DNA of 64,000 nt from Phaeacidiphilus oryzae TH49 (GTDB lineage Bacteria; Actinomycetota; Actinomycetes; Streptomycetales; Streptomycetaceae), in assembly GCF_000744815.1 (NCBI RefSeq), contig NZ_JQMQ01000005.1, forward strand, positions 5,103,801 through 5,167,800, read 5' to 3'. Of the stretch, positions 10,661-19,002 are shown one piece after another; position 1 is the stretch's first letter; each line of letters begins with the position of its first letter. Position numbers and translations under genes: made by a program. The notes beneath the pieces were generated by a model that worked only from the letters and a program-made list of their open reading frames with translations, ran no database searches and had not been told where the DNA came from.

Positions 10661-11295
10661 TCGCCGAGGACTCGGTCCTGCTGCGGGTGGGACTGGTCAA
10701 GGTGCTTGAGGCGGTGGGGTACGAGGTGGCGGCGGCGGTCGGGGACGCCGAGGGGCTGCTCGCGGCCGTGGAGGAGCACCGCCCGGATGTGGTCGTGGTG
10801 GATGTCCGGATGCCGCCCGGCTTCACCGACGAGGGGGTCCGGGCCGCGCTGGTGATCCGCCGCCAGTGGCCGCAGATCGGCGTGCTGCTGCTCTCCCAGT
10901 ACGTGGAGGAGCGGTACGCCGCCGACCTGCTGGCCGCCAACACCCGCGGGGTCGGCTATCTGCTGAAGGAGCGGGTGGCGGACGTCGACGAGTTCGTGGA
11001 GGCGCTGCAGCGGGTCGCCGGCGGCGGCACCGCGCTCGACCCGGAGGTGGTCGCCCAGCTGCTGCTGCGCCGCCACAGCAGCGACCCGCTCGAAGCGCTG
11101 ACCCCGCGCGAGCGGGAGGTCCTGGGGCTGATGGCGGAGGGCCGCTCCAACGCGGCCATCGCGGAGCTGCTGGTGGTCAGCGACAGCGCGGTGGCCAAGC
11201 ACATCAACTCGATCTTCAGCAAACTGGACCTGCCGCCGGCCGAGGCCACCCACCGGCGGGTGCTGGCCGTGCTGCGCTTCCTGGAGGGGACGTGA
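10648..11295 (+). CDS. NarL/FixJ response regulator
   Basis: A 215-aa regulator: receiver domain 1-120 with acidic pair E7-D8, phospho-acceptor D52 (VVVVDVRMP) and K103-region LLKERV; LuxR-type helix-turn-helix from about residue 150 (LTPREREVLGLMAEGRSNAAIAELL). Start GTG at 10648 gives VRAVIAEDSVLLR, the usual beginning for this family, and lies inside the kinase gene; a second GTG at 10657 (GTGA overlap) would remove the first three residues of beta strand 1 and is less likely. It is the partner of the kinase at 9305 and is overlapped by the DUF4097 gene. Confidence 0.92.
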   Translation: MRAVIAEDSVLLRVGLVKVLEAVGYEVAAAVGDAEGLLAAVEEHRPDVVVVDVRMPPGFTDEGVRAALVIRRQWPQIGVLLLSQYVEERYAADLLAANTRGVGYLLKERVADVDEFVEALQRVAGGGTALDPEVVAQLLLRRHSSDPLEALTPREREVLGLMAEGRSNAAIAELLVVSDSAVAKHINSIFSKLDLPPAEATHRRVLAVLRFLEGT

Positions 11296-12101
11296 GCCCG
11301 TCTCCCGAACCGCATCGGGGTCCGCGGCCGCATCCTCATCGTTCGCTGTGGCTGGCGGTGGCCGCGCTGGTGGCGGCGGTGGTGGCGGGGCTGAGCGGGA
11401 TGCGGATCTGGAGCTCGCTGGTCCAGCAGGGCACCAGCTCCGACATCGGCTACCAGCGGCCGATCGGCTCGCTGGTGATCGACTCCGGCGGGGCCGACGT
11501 GGTGGTCGCACCCGGCGGTGCGGGGGAGGTGATGGTCCATCAGGTGCTCGACTGGACCCTCCGCCGGCCGACCGTGCAGCAGGCCTGGTCCGGCGACACC
11601 CTGACGGTGCGGGCCCGCTGCCGGACGGCGGGGCGCTGGCCCTTCGCCCGGCAGTGCGCGGTACGGCTGGCCATCGCGGTGCCGGCGGGCACGCCGGTCA
11701 CCTATCTGGGCGGCTCCGGCAGTCTGCGGGCGAGCGGGCTCGGCGGGGCGCTGCGGCTGACCGCCGATTCGGGGGAGATCGCCCTCTCCGGGGTGCACGG
11801 GCCGGTGAGCGCCTGGGTGCGGTCGGGCACGATCGTCGGCCTCGGGCTGACCTCGTCCCGGGTCACGGCGCGGACCCAGTCCGGCTCCGTGGCGCTGGAC
11901 TTCGCGGCGCCGCCGCTGGCGGTGGACGCGTACACCGGCGCCGGCTCGGTCGCCGTCACCGTCCCCACCGCCACCCACTACCGCATCACCGGCACCGCGA
12001 GCGGCTTCGACGTCACCCCGGAGGGGCTCCGCGACCCGGCGTCCCCCCTGCGGATCAACGCCTCGGCCCCGTCCGGCTCGGTGGGGATCGCCTACCGCTG
12101 A
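11292..12101 (+). CDS. DUF4097-type anchored beta-helix protein
   Basis: A 269-aa protein with a disordered proline/histidine N-terminus, one transmembrane segment (SLWLAVAALVAAVVAGLSGM, about residues 18-37) and an extracytoplasmic beta-repeat domain. The repeats have the form (G)SLVIDSGGADVVVAPG, GALRLTADSGEIALSGVHG, SRVTARTQSGSVALDFAA, typical of DUF4097 'putative adhesin' proteins often found with two-component or anti-sigma genes. GTG start overlaps the regulator's stop (GTGA), so it belongs to the same operon and may feed a cell-surface signal to the kinase; that is inference. Ends at the terminator 12102-12158. Confidence 0.75.
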   Translation: MSPSPEPHRGPRPHPHRSLWLAVAALVAAVVAGLSGMRIWSSLVQQGTSSDIGYQRPIGSLVIDSGGADVVVAPGGAGEVMVHQVLDWTLRRPTVQQAWSGDTLTVRARCRTAGRWPFARQCAVRLAIAVPAGTPVTYLGGSGSLRASGLGGALRLTADSGEIALSGVHGPVSAWVRSGTIVGLGLTSSRVTARTQSGSVALDFAAPPLAVDAYTGAGSVAVTVPTATHYRITGTASGFDVTPEGLRDPASPLRINASAPSGSVGIAYR

Positions 12102-12158
12102 GAGCTGGGAAGGGGAGTGCGGGTCCGGGGGAGCGCACCCGCGGCTCCCGCCCAGCTC
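12102..12158. terminator. convergent hairpin terminator
   Basis: Outer arms GAGCTGGG (12102-12109) / CCCAGCTC (12151-12158), second stem GGGAG / CTCCC, inner stem GCGGGT / ACCCGC. Lies directly behind the DUF4097 gene and before the convergent MFS gene. Confidence 0.7.
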
Positions 12159-12180
12159 CCCGATCCCCCGCGCCGGGCCA

Positions 12181-12216
12181 CCGCCTCAACCGCCTGAACC
12201 GCCTCAACCGCCTCAG
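12181..12216. repeat. four tandem 9-bp repeats at an MFS gene stop
   Basis: CCGCCTCAA, CCGCCTGAA, CCGCCTCAA, CCGCCTCAG in tandem. The last unit contains the stop codon of the MFS gene at 12213-12215. Likely slippage product; variable copy number between strains is expected. Confidence 0.75.
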
Positions 12217-13697
12217 CTCAGCGCCCGCGGCAACCGCGTCGTCAGCACGGCCACCACCAGCGTCATCGCCAGCTGGATCGTCAGGACCAGCGGGAGGGCG
12301 TCCCGCGTGCCCAGGCTCGGCGACAGTGCGAGGAAGAGGGTGCCGAGGGTGGCCACGCCCAGTGCCAGGCTGGACTGCTGGGTGGTGGCCATGATGCCGC
12401 CGCCCACACCGGCCCGGTCCGCCGGGACGTCCGCCAGCACCACCCGGAACAGCGGCGGCATGACCAGCCCCTGGCCGATCCCGGTGATCGCCATCCCGGG
12501 GATCAGCGCGTACGGGCTGATGTGCGACCAGTCGGCGTAGACCGTCGCCGCCAGCACCGCCAGCCCCACGGCCTGCAGCAGCGCGCCGAAGGTCATCACC
12601 CTGGTGCCGAAGCGCGGCAGCAGCCGCGGCCCGGAGAGCGAGGCGAGGAAGAAGCCGGTGGCCATCGGCACCATGGAGAGGCCCGCGGAGATCGGCCCCT
12701 CGTGCATCCCGACCTGGAGGGCGACCGCGATCACCATCATGAAGCCGCCGAATCCGGCGAAGAACGGCACCGCGGTGGTCAGCCCGAGCCGCAGCCCGCG
12801 CACCTGGAGGAGGGAGATCGGCACCAGCGGCACTCCGCCGTTCCGCTCGGTCCGCCGCTCCACCGCGACGAACCCGGCCAGCAGGAAGGGGAACGCGCCC
12901 AGCAGCAGCCGGCTCCACCACGGCCAGCCCAGCGAGCGGCCCTCCATCAGCGGGACCAGCAGCGCCAGCAGCGCCGAGGCCAGCAGTGCGGTGCCCGGCA
13001 CGTCCGTCCTGGCCGGGTGCGCCGAGCGGGTCTCCGGCACACTGCGCACCGCGAGCACCGAGGCGACCAGCGCCACCGGCACGTTCACCAGGAAGATGAA
13101 CCGCCAGCCGGTGCCGAAGAGGTTCGCGGTGACCAGCACACCGCCCAGGACCTGGCCGATCACCGTGGCGATGCCGCCGACCGCGCCGTAGATGCCCATC
13201 GCCCGGGTGCGGCGGTGGCCCTCGGTGGTGGACTGGATGGTGGCCAGGACCTGCGGCAGCATCATCGCGGACGCCGCGCCCTGGGCCGCCCGCGCGGCCA
13301 CCAGCGCCCCGGCGGTCGGGGCGACCCCGCAGGCCAGCGAGGTCAGGGCGAAGAGGAGGGCACCGGTGATGAAGAGCCGGCGCCGCCCGTAGCGGTCGCC
13401 GAGCCGCCCGCCGAGCACCAGCAGCACGGCGTACGAGATCCCGTAGCCGGCGACGAAGAGCTCCAGGGTGGCCGGCCCGGCGGTCAGGTCGCGCTCGATG
13501 GTGGGCAGTGCGACGTTCACGATGAAGAAGTCCAGCATCGGCAGGAACGCGCCGAGGAGGACGGTGAGCAGCCCGATCGGGCTGAGGAGGGACGGGGGGT
13601 GCGGGGAGTCGGGGGCCGCGGCACGGCTGATGCGGGTGACGCTCGGCAGCACGGCGGCCCTTGAGCGGGGAGCGGAGGATGTCTGCGGTGTGCTCAC
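12213..13697 (-). CDS. DHA2-type MFS drug exporter
   Basis: A 494-aa proton-driven exporter with about 14 predicted membrane helices. Helix 1 is LLTVLLGAFLPMLDFFIVNVALPTI, with the D-F-F-I-V-N-V-A-L-P pattern of motif D1; motif A follows in loop 2-3 (GGRLGDRYGRRRLFI). Helix 5 carries motif C (GGIATVIGQVLGGVLV). Members of the EmrB/QacA group export many cationic or lipophilic compounds. GTG at 13697 was chosen because it begins the cytoplasmic N-tail; longer frames run into the operator region. The gene is divergent from the MmyB-like regulator at 13799, with GGTACC-centred repeats in the 101 bp between, so regulator-controlled efflux is likely. Confidence 0.9.
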   Translation of the reverse strand: MSTPQTSSAPRSRAAVLPSVTRISRAAAPDSPHPPSLLSPIGLLTVLLGAFLPMLDFFIVNVALPTIERDLTAGPATLELFVAGYGISYAVLLVLGGRLGDRYGRRRLFITGALLFALTSLACGVAPTAGALVAARAAQGAASAMMLPQVLATIQSTTEGHRRTRAMGIYGAVGGIATVIGQVLGGVLVTANLFGTGWRFIFLVNVPVALVASVLAVRSVPETRSAHPARTDVPGTALLASALLALLVPLMEGRSLGWPWWSRLLLGAFPFLLAGFVAVERRTERNGGVPLVPISLLQVRGLRLGLTTAVPFFAGFGGFMMVIAVALQVGMHEGPISAGLSMVPMATGFFLASLSGPRLLPRFGTRVMTFGALLQAVGLAVLAATVYADWSHISPYALIPGMAITGIGQGLVMPPLFRVVLADVPADRAGVGGGIMATTQQSSLALGVATLGTLFLALSPSLGTRDALPLVLTIQLAMTLVVAVLTTRLPRALS

Positions 13698-13698
13698 G

Positions 13699-13755
13699 GG
13701 TACCAGGTTGCGATGGCTCTGAGCCTGGTACCAGACAGTGTTTATCCAGGTACCA
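13699..13755. promoter_or_regulatory. GGTACC-centred operator array
   Basis: Three GGTACC cores at 13699-13704, 13727-13732 and 13749-13754. The middle one is a perfect 10-bp palindrome CTGGTACCAG; the first extends as GGTACCAGG, the third as CCAGGTACC. The 9-mers GGTACCAGG (13699-13707) and CCTGGTACC (13724-13732) are inverted copies. They fill the space between divergent MFS and HTH genes and are the obvious binding site for the neighbouring regulator. Confidence 0.6.
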
Positions 13756-13798
13756 CGACCACCTGGCAACAGGATGCGGAAGAAGGCATCCTGGTGGC

Positions 13799-14695
13799 AT
13801 GACGAGCCTCAGCCCTGCCCCCACCCGGCTCGATCCGGATGCCGCCCGCCGCCGCGAACTGGCCGACTTCCTGCGCAGCCGCCGCGAGCGGATCTCGCCC
13901 GACCAGGTCGGCCTGCCGTCCACCGGCCGCCGGCGCACCCCCGGCCTCCGCCGCGAGGAGGTCGCGCAGCTCGCCGCGGTCGGGGTCACCTGGTACACGT
14001 GGCTGGAGCAGGGCCGGGACATCCAGGTCTCCGCGCAGGTGCTGGACGCCGTGGCGCGCACCCTCCGGCTGGACCCCAACGAGCGGGGGCACCTCTTCCT
14101 GCTGGCCGGGGCGAGCGACCCGATGCCGGGCAAGATCTGCTCCACCGTCACCGACCCGATGCGGCTGATGCTCGACCAGCTGGAGCCGCATCCGGCCGTG
14201 GTGGTCAACTCCCGCTACGACCTCCTCGCCTACAACCGCACCTACGCCCACCTCCTGGTGGACCTGGAGGGGCTGCCCCCCGAGGACCGCAACAACGTCT
14301 GGCTCGCCTTCACCCACCCCGCCTGGCGCGAGTGCCTGCCGGACTGGGAGTCGGCGATCCAGGGGATGGTCGCCAAACTCCGCTCGGCGATGGCCGACCA
14401 CGTCACGGAGCCGGCCTGGAAACTGCTGGTCAAGCGGCTGCGCGCGGCCTCGCCCGAGTTCGCCGAGGCCTGGGACCGGCATGAGGTCGCGGACGCGGCG
14501 AACGGGGTGAAGCGGATCCGGAACCCGCACGTCGGCATGCTCCACGTCGACTACACCAACCTCTGGCTGGGCCCGCGGCACGGCCCCCGGATGATCGTCT
14601 ACTCGCCGACGGACGAGGAGACCGCGCAGCGCCTGGAGCGCCTGCTGGAGTACGCGGTCGCGGTGGAGGAGCGGCGCGGTCGGGGCGCGGCTTAG
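13799..14695 (+). CDS. MmyB-like HTH transcriptional regulator
   Basis: A 298-aa regulator. Residues about 15-85 form an XRE-type helix-turn-helix with the signature RTPGLRREEVAQLAAVGVTWYTWLEQGR of the MmyB/MLTR group. Residues about 105-285 form the MLTR ligand-binding (PAS-like) domain (DQLEPHPAVVVNSRYDLLAYN, then NNVWLAFTHPAWRECLPDWE and MLHVDYTNLWLG). In this family the second domain binds a lipid or other small ligand and controls an adjacent exporter or dehydrogenase. Divergent from the DHA2 exporter, with palindromic candidate sites between them. ATG at 13799 follows the weak SD of a short leader. Confidence 0.92.
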   Translation: MTSLSPAPTRLDPDAARRRELADFLRSRRERISPDQVGLPSTGRRRTPGLRREEVAQLAAVGVTWYTWLEQGRDIQVSAQVLDAVARTLRLDPNERGHLFLLAGASDPMPGKICSTVTDPMRLMLDQLEPHPAVVVNSRYDLLAYNRTYAHLLVDLEGLPPEDRNNVWLAFTHPAWRECLPDWESAIQGMVAKLRSAMADHVTEPAWKLLVKRLRAASPEFAEAWDRHEVADAANGVKRIRNPHVGMLHVDYTNLWLGPRHGPRMIVYSPTDEETAQRLERLLEYAVAVEERRGRGAA

Positions 14696-14762
14696 GGCTC
14701 ACGCGGCGGCGATGGGAGAATGGGGGCTGCGCCCCCGCCGTCCCCGTACAGAAAGCCGCGAC

Positions 14763-15950
14763 ATGACCGTGACCGACGTCGCCGCCCCCGCCACGCCGTC
14801 CGCCGCGCCGCCGGCCGTAGCACCGCTGCGGCTCGGCGCGAAGCTGCGGATCTGGCCGCCGGTGGTGCTGGCGCCGATGGCGGGGATCACCAACGCGCCG
14901 TTCCGCACCCTGTGCCGCGAGCAGAGCGGCGGCAAGGGGCTCTTCGTCTCCGAGATGATCACGACCAGGGCGCTGGTCGAGCGGGACGCCAAGACGCTGC
15001 GGCTGATCCGCTTCGACCCGAGCGAGCAGCCCCGCTCGATCCAGCTGTACGGGGTCGACCCGGTGATCGTCGGCAAGGCCGTCCGGATGATCGTGGACGA
15101 GGACCTGGCCGACCACATCGACCTCAACTTCGGCTGCCCGGTGCCGAAGGTGACCCGCAAGGGCGGCGGCTCGGCGCTGCCGTACAAGCGGAACCTGATG
15201 CGGGAGCTGCTGCGGCAGGCGGTCGGGAACGCGGGCGAGCTGCCGGTCACCGTCAAGATGCGCAAGGGCATCGACGACGACCACATGACCTACCTGGACG
15301 CCGGGCGGATCGCCGCCGAGGAGGGCGTCTCGGCGATCGCCCTCCACGGGCGGACCGCCATCCAGCACTACAGCGGACAGGCGGACTGGGAGTCCATCGC
15401 GCGGCTGCGGGAGGCCGTGCCGGCCGAGATCCCGGTGCTGGGCAACGGCGACATCTGGTCCGCGGACGACGCGGTGCGGATGGTCCGGGAGACCGGCTGC
15501 GACGGCGTCGTGGTCGGGCGCGGCTGCCTGGGGCGGCCGTGGCTCTTCAAGGAGCTGGTCTCGGTCTTCGAGGGAGAGGTCGACTACGCGCGGCCGGACT
15601 TCGGGTACGTGGCCGGGGTGATGCTGCGCCACGCCGAGCTGCTGGGGGAGTGGATCGGGGACGAGGCGCGCGGCGTCATCGACTTCCGCAAGCACGTCGC
15701 CTGGTACACCAAGGGCTTCTCGGTCGGCTCCGAGCTGCGCAGCCGGCTGGCGCTGGCCTCCTCGCTCGCGGAGATGGGCGAGCTGCTGGCCCAGGTGGAC
15801 CAGGAGCAGTCCTGGCCGGAGTCGGCGGACGGCCCGCGCGGCCGCACCTCCGGCGCGCACCGCGTGGTCCTCCCGGACGGCTGGCTGGACGACCCGTGGG
15901 ACTGCGCGATCCCGGGCGCGGACGCGGAGCTGGACACCTCCGGCGGCTGA
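14763..15950 (+). CDS. dusB: tRNA-dihydrouridine synthase B-like
   Basis: An FMN enzyme that reduces specific uridines in the tRNA D-loop using NADPH. The 395-aa protein has the Dus TIM barrel: VVLAPMAGITNAPFRTLC (flavin site), GLFVSEMITTRAL, HIDLNFGCPVPKVTRKGGGS with the catalytic cysteine of NFGCP, VTVKMRKGID, ALHGRTAIQHYSG, and the phosphate-binding GNGDIWSADDA / GVVVGRGCLGRPWLF. A helical C-terminal domain follows. Of two in-frame ATGs, 14763 is preferred because upstream residues are arginine-rich shadow sequence. Located between the MmyB-like regulator and ppdk block as in other Streptomyces. Confidence 0.95.
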   Translation: MTVTDVAAPATPSAAPPAVAPLRLGAKLRIWPPVVLAPMAGITNAPFRTLCREQSGGKGLFVSEMITTRALVERDAKTLRLIRFDPSEQPRSIQLYGVDPVIVGKAVRMIVDEDLADHIDLNFGCPVPKVTRKGGGSALPYKRNLMRELLRQAVGNAGELPVTVKMRKGIDDDHMTYLDAGRIAAEEGVSAIALHGRTAIQHYSGQADWESIARLREAVPAEIPVLGNGDIWSADDAVRMVRETGCDGVVVGRGCLGRPWLFKELVSVFEGEVDYARPDFGYVAGVMLRHAELLGEWIGDEARGVIDFRKHVAWYTKGFSVGSELRSRLALASSLAEMGELLAQVDQEQSWPESADGPRGRTSGAHRVVLPDGWLDDPWDCAIPGADAELDTSGG

Positions 15951-15985
15951 CCGGGCTGACCGGGGCTGCGCTGGCTCAGCCGCCG
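15941..15985. terminator. convergent terminator built on both stop codons
   Basis: CGGCGGCTGA (15941-15950) / TCAGCCGCCG (15976-15985), a perfect 10-bp stem with a 25-nt loop. Left arm ends with the dusB stop, right arm begins with the stop of the convergent response regulator gene. Confidence 0.7.
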
Positions 15986-16698
15986 CGGTTGCCGGGCACC
16001 ACCAGCCCGGACTCGTACGCGATGACGACCGCCTGGGTGCGGTCGCGCAGGCCGAGCTTCGCCAGTACCCGGCTGACGTGCGTCTTCACCGTCTCCTCGG
16101 TGACCACCAGGCGGGCCGCGACCTCCGGGTTGGAGAGCCCCTCTGCGACCAGCCGCAGCACCTGGGTCTCCCGCGGCGTCAGCGCGTCGAGGGCGGGCGG
16201 CGGTGCGGACGGCCCGCCGGGCACCGGCCGGGTGCGGGCGAACTCGCTGATCAGCCTGCGGGTGACGGACGGCGCGAGCAGGGCGTCGCCGGCGGCCACC
16301 ACCCGCACCGCGTCGAAGAGCCGCTCCGCCGTGACGTCCTTGAGGAGGAAGCCGCTGGCCCCGGCGCGTAGCGCGTCGTAGACGTACTCGTCGAGATCGA
16401 AGGTGGTCAGGACGAGGATCCGCGGCGCCTCGGGTCCGGCCGCGGGCCCGCTCAGCAGGCGGGTCGCGGCGATGCCGTCCATCCCGGGCATCCGGATGTC
16501 CATCAGCACCACGTCCGGGGCGAGTTCGCGGCAGACCGCCACCGCCTCGCCGCCGTCGCGGGCGGTCCCCGCGACGGTGAAGTCCGGCTGGGTGTCGAGC
16601 AGGGCGGCGAAGCCCGCGCGCACCACCTCGTGGTCGTCGGCCACCACGATCCGCACGGCGCGGTCCGGAGCAGCGCGGTCCGGTACAGGGACGCTCAT
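15976..16698 (-). CDS. NarL/FixJ response regulator
   Basis: A 240-aa regulator: a short variable N-terminus, receiver domain with D21-D22, phospho-acceptor D67 ([13 protein letters not shown]) and the LLKDVT lysine, then a LuxR-type DNA-binding domain ([45 protein letters not shown]). Start ATG at 16698 overlaps the kinase stop by 4 bp. With its kinase it faces a divergent ABC exporter operon at 18076, so it probably controls that transporter. The protein resembles the regulator at 60021, so the two systems look like paralogues. Confidence 0.93.
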   Translation of the reverse strand: MSVPVPDRAAPDRAVRIVVADDHEVVRAGFAALLDTQPDFTVAGTARDGGEAVAVCRELAPDVVLMDIRMPGMDGIAATRLLSGPAAGPEAPRILVLTTFDLDEYVYDALRAGASGFLLKDVTAERLFDAVRVVAAGDALLAPSVTRRLISEFARTRPVPGGPSAPPPALDALTPRETQVLRLVAEGLSNPEVAARLVVTEETVKTHVSRVLAKLGLRDRTQAVVIAYESGLVVPGNRGG

Positions 16699-17918
16699 CG
16701 GCCCGCCTCCTTCGGTGACTCGGCCGACTTCACCGGCAGCCGCGCCTCGACCAGGAACCCGGTCCCCGGCGCGGCGCCGGCCCGCAGCTCGCCGCCGACC
16801 GCCGCGGCCCGCTCCCGCATCCCGAGCAGTCCGTGGCCGGCGATCGGGTCCGCCGGGGCCGGTCCGGGGCCCCGTCCCGGTCCCCGTCCCGGGTCCGGTC
16901 CCGGCCCGTTGTCGCGGATCCGCAGCCGCAGCCCGTCGGCGCCGTAGTGGACCTCGACGTCCACGGCCGAGCCGGGCGCGTGCCGCCGGGCGTTGGTGAG
17001 GGCCTCCTGGGTGATCCGGTACGCGGCCAGCTCCACGCCGGGGTCGAGGGGGACCGGCGGGCCGCGGAAGATCAGGCGGGCCGGGGCGCCCGAGGTGTCC
17101 CGCGACTCGTCGACCAGTGGGAGCAGCTGGGCCACGCCCGGCTGCGGCCGCAGGTCGGCGGCGGCCGGACCGGTGTCCTCGCGCAGCACGCCCAGCAGCC
17201 GGCGCATCTCGGTCAGCGCCTCGCGCGCGGTGTCGCCGATCGCGGACAGCCGCTGGGCCCCGGCGGCGGGCATCCCGGGCGTGGTCAGCCGGGCCGTCTC
17301 GGCCTGCACCGACAGCATCGAGATGTGGTGGGCGACGACGTCGTGGAGTTCGCGGGCGATCCGGGCGCGCTCGCCGCGCGCCGTGTGCTCGACCAGCGTT
17401 CCGGCCACCGCCTCGCGCGCGGCGATGTGGACCCGGGCCTCGTCCCGGGCCCGCCGCGCGAATCCGGAGAGGGCGGCCGCCGGTGCGAGGCCCGCGAGCA
17501 CGGCGGTCAGGAACGCGGCCTCGCCGGCGGACGGGCGCGGCCCGGTCAGCACCAGCACCAGATACGGAGCCGACAGCACCGAGCAGGCCCACCAGCCGCC
17601 GCCGGCGCGGTACAGGCAGCCCAGCAGCGCGCAGCAGCCCGCGACCGTCAGGGTGTGGAACAGGGCGGCCGACAGCACGGCCGCCGCGGTCGAGGCGATC
17701 GCCGCGGCGGCGGCCGCGCGGGGGCGCGGAACGGAGGCCGCGAGCGGCAGCGCCGTCGCCAGCGCGAGCAGGAGGTAGACCGTCGCCTGCTGCGGAGGCG
17801 CGTCGCTGCCGGCCGCGTGGGCGACCGCCTCGGCCGCCGCGACACCGGCGAGCGGGACGCCGACGCGGAGCGGCGTCCACGCGGCGACGGGTATCGGCCT
17901 CCGTTTCACGGGCCTCAT
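16695..17918 (-). CDS. NarL-type sensor histidine kinase
   Basis: A 407-aa kinase with a membrane domain of about 5-6 hydrophobic helices over residues 20-175 ([38 protein letters not shown]), then HisKA_3 with [20 protein letters not shown] (phospho-histidine in ELHD) and an HATPase domain ([45 protein letters not shown]). A low-complexity proline/glycine insert ([15 protein letters not shown]) sits between the N and G boxes. The long upstream open frame is shadow; ATG at 17918 gives a basic start MRPVKRRP. It is 157 bp from the divergent ABC ATPase gene. Kinases in this arrangement often sense cell-envelope stress or the transported compound. Confidence 0.92.
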   Translation of the reverse strand: MRPVKRRPIPVAAWTPLRVGVPLAGVAAAEAVAHAAGSDAPPQQATVYLLLALATALPLAASVPRPRAAAAAAIASTAAAVLSAALFHTLTVAGCCALLGCLYRAGGGWWACSVLSAPYLVLVLTGPRPSAGEAAFLTAVLAGLAPAAALSGFARRARDEARVHIAAREAVAGTLVEHTARGERARIARELHDVVAHHISMLSVQAETARLTTPGMPAAGAQRLSAIGDTAREALTEMRRLLGVLREDTGPAAADLRPQPGVAQLLPLVDESRDTSGAPARLIFRGPPVPLDPGVELAAYRITQEALTNARRHAPGSAVDVEVHYGADGLRLRIRDNGPGPDPGRGPGRGPGPAPADPIAGHGLLGMRERAAAVGGELRAGAAPGTGFLVEARLPVKSAESPKEAGR

Positions 17919-18075
17919 TCTTCCGTGCGCACCGACGCCGAACGTCCCCGTGAATCGGGAGACGGATGTCCCTCCCACGGGGGATGCGGGGCCCGTCGTC
18001 CCCCGTGCCAGCCATCCGGAAGACAGCCGCTGGGCGGGACGTGCCGGGACCCCGGCCGTCCCTAGCCTCTCGGCC

Positions 18076-19002
18076 ATGGAAGCCACCATCGAAGTCGAGG
18101 GCCTGCGCAAGCGGTTCGGCCCGACCCAGGCGCTGGACGGGATGACCTTCACCGTCACCCCGGGCACCGTCACCGGGTTCGTCGGTCCCAACGGGGCCGG
18201 GAAGAGCACCACCATGCGGGCCGTCCTCGGCCTCGACGCGGTCGACGAGGGCCGCGCACTGGTCGGCGGGAAACCGTACGCGGCCCTCCGCCGTCCGCTC
18301 GGCACGATCGGATCGCTGCTGGACGCGGCCGCGCTGCATCCGAGGCGCAGCGCCCGCAACCACCTGCTGTGGCTGGCGCATTCGCAGGGGCTGGGCGCCC
18401 GGCGGGTGGACGAGGTGGTCGCCGCCTCCGGTCTCGAGTCGGTGATCCGGCGCCGGGCCGGCGGCTACTCGCTGGGAATGCGCCAGCGGCTGGGCATCGC
18501 GGCGGCGCTGCTCGGGGACCCGCCGATCCTGATGCTCGACGAGCCCTTCAACGGCCTGGATCCGGAGGGGATCGTCTGGATCCGCGGCTTTCTGCGCTCG
18601 CTGGCCGCCGAGGGGCGCGCGGTGCTGGTCTCCAGCCATCTGATGAGCGAACTCCAGGACACCGCCGGGCACTTGGTGGTGGTCGGGCGCGGGCGGGTGG
18701 TGGCCGACACCGGTGTCGCGGAGCTGATCGCGGAGGCCTCCGGCGGCCGCGTCGAGCTGCACACCGCCGAGCGGGCCGCCGCGACGGCCGCGCTGACCGG
18801 CGCCGGGGCCACGGTCGCCGTCACCGGCGCCGACACGCTGACCGTCGCCGGGCTCGCCCCCGAGCGGGTGATCGAGGCCCTGAGCCGGCAGAACGTGCCG
18901 TTCTCGCAGGTGGCGGCGCACCGCGCGACCCTTGAGGAGGCCTATATGGAGCTGACCCGGAACGACGTCCAGTTCCGCGCGGCCGAGGAGCCGACCCGAT
19001 GA
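18076..19002 (+). CDS. ABC transporter ATPase
   Basis: A 308-aa cytoplasmic ATPase of the CcmA/drug-export type. Walker [10 protein letters not shown] near residues 38-46, signature region [16 protein letters not shown], Walker [15 protein letters not shown]-loop in [11 protein letters not shown]. The C-terminal 80 residues form the accessory domain seen in antibiotic exporters. ATG at 18076 starts the domain; the open frame upstream belongs to the promoter. First gene of a three-gene operon with two permeases (ATGA and GTGA overlaps). Divergent from the kinase/regulator pair, whose regulator is its likely controller. Confidence 0.94.
   Translation: MEATIEVEGLRKRFGPTQALDGMTFTVTPGTVTGFVGPNGAGKSTTMRAVLGLDAVDEGRALVGGKPYAALRRPLGTIGSLLDAAALHPRRSARNHLLWLAHSQGLGARRVDEVVAASGLESVIRRRAGGYSLGMRQRLGIAAALLGDPPILMLDEPFNGLDPEGIVWIRGFLRSLAAEGRAVLVSSHLMSELQDTAGHLVVVGRGRVVADTGVAELIAEASGGRVELHTAERAAATAALTGAGATVAVTGADTLTVAGLAPERVIEALSRQNVPFSQVAAHRATLEEAYMELTRNDVQFRAAEEPTR

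Noticed and set aside
12181-12216. 9-bp tandem repeats considered as a CRISPR or regulatory array
   Set aside because: Units too short, no spacers; simple tandem repeat at a gene end.
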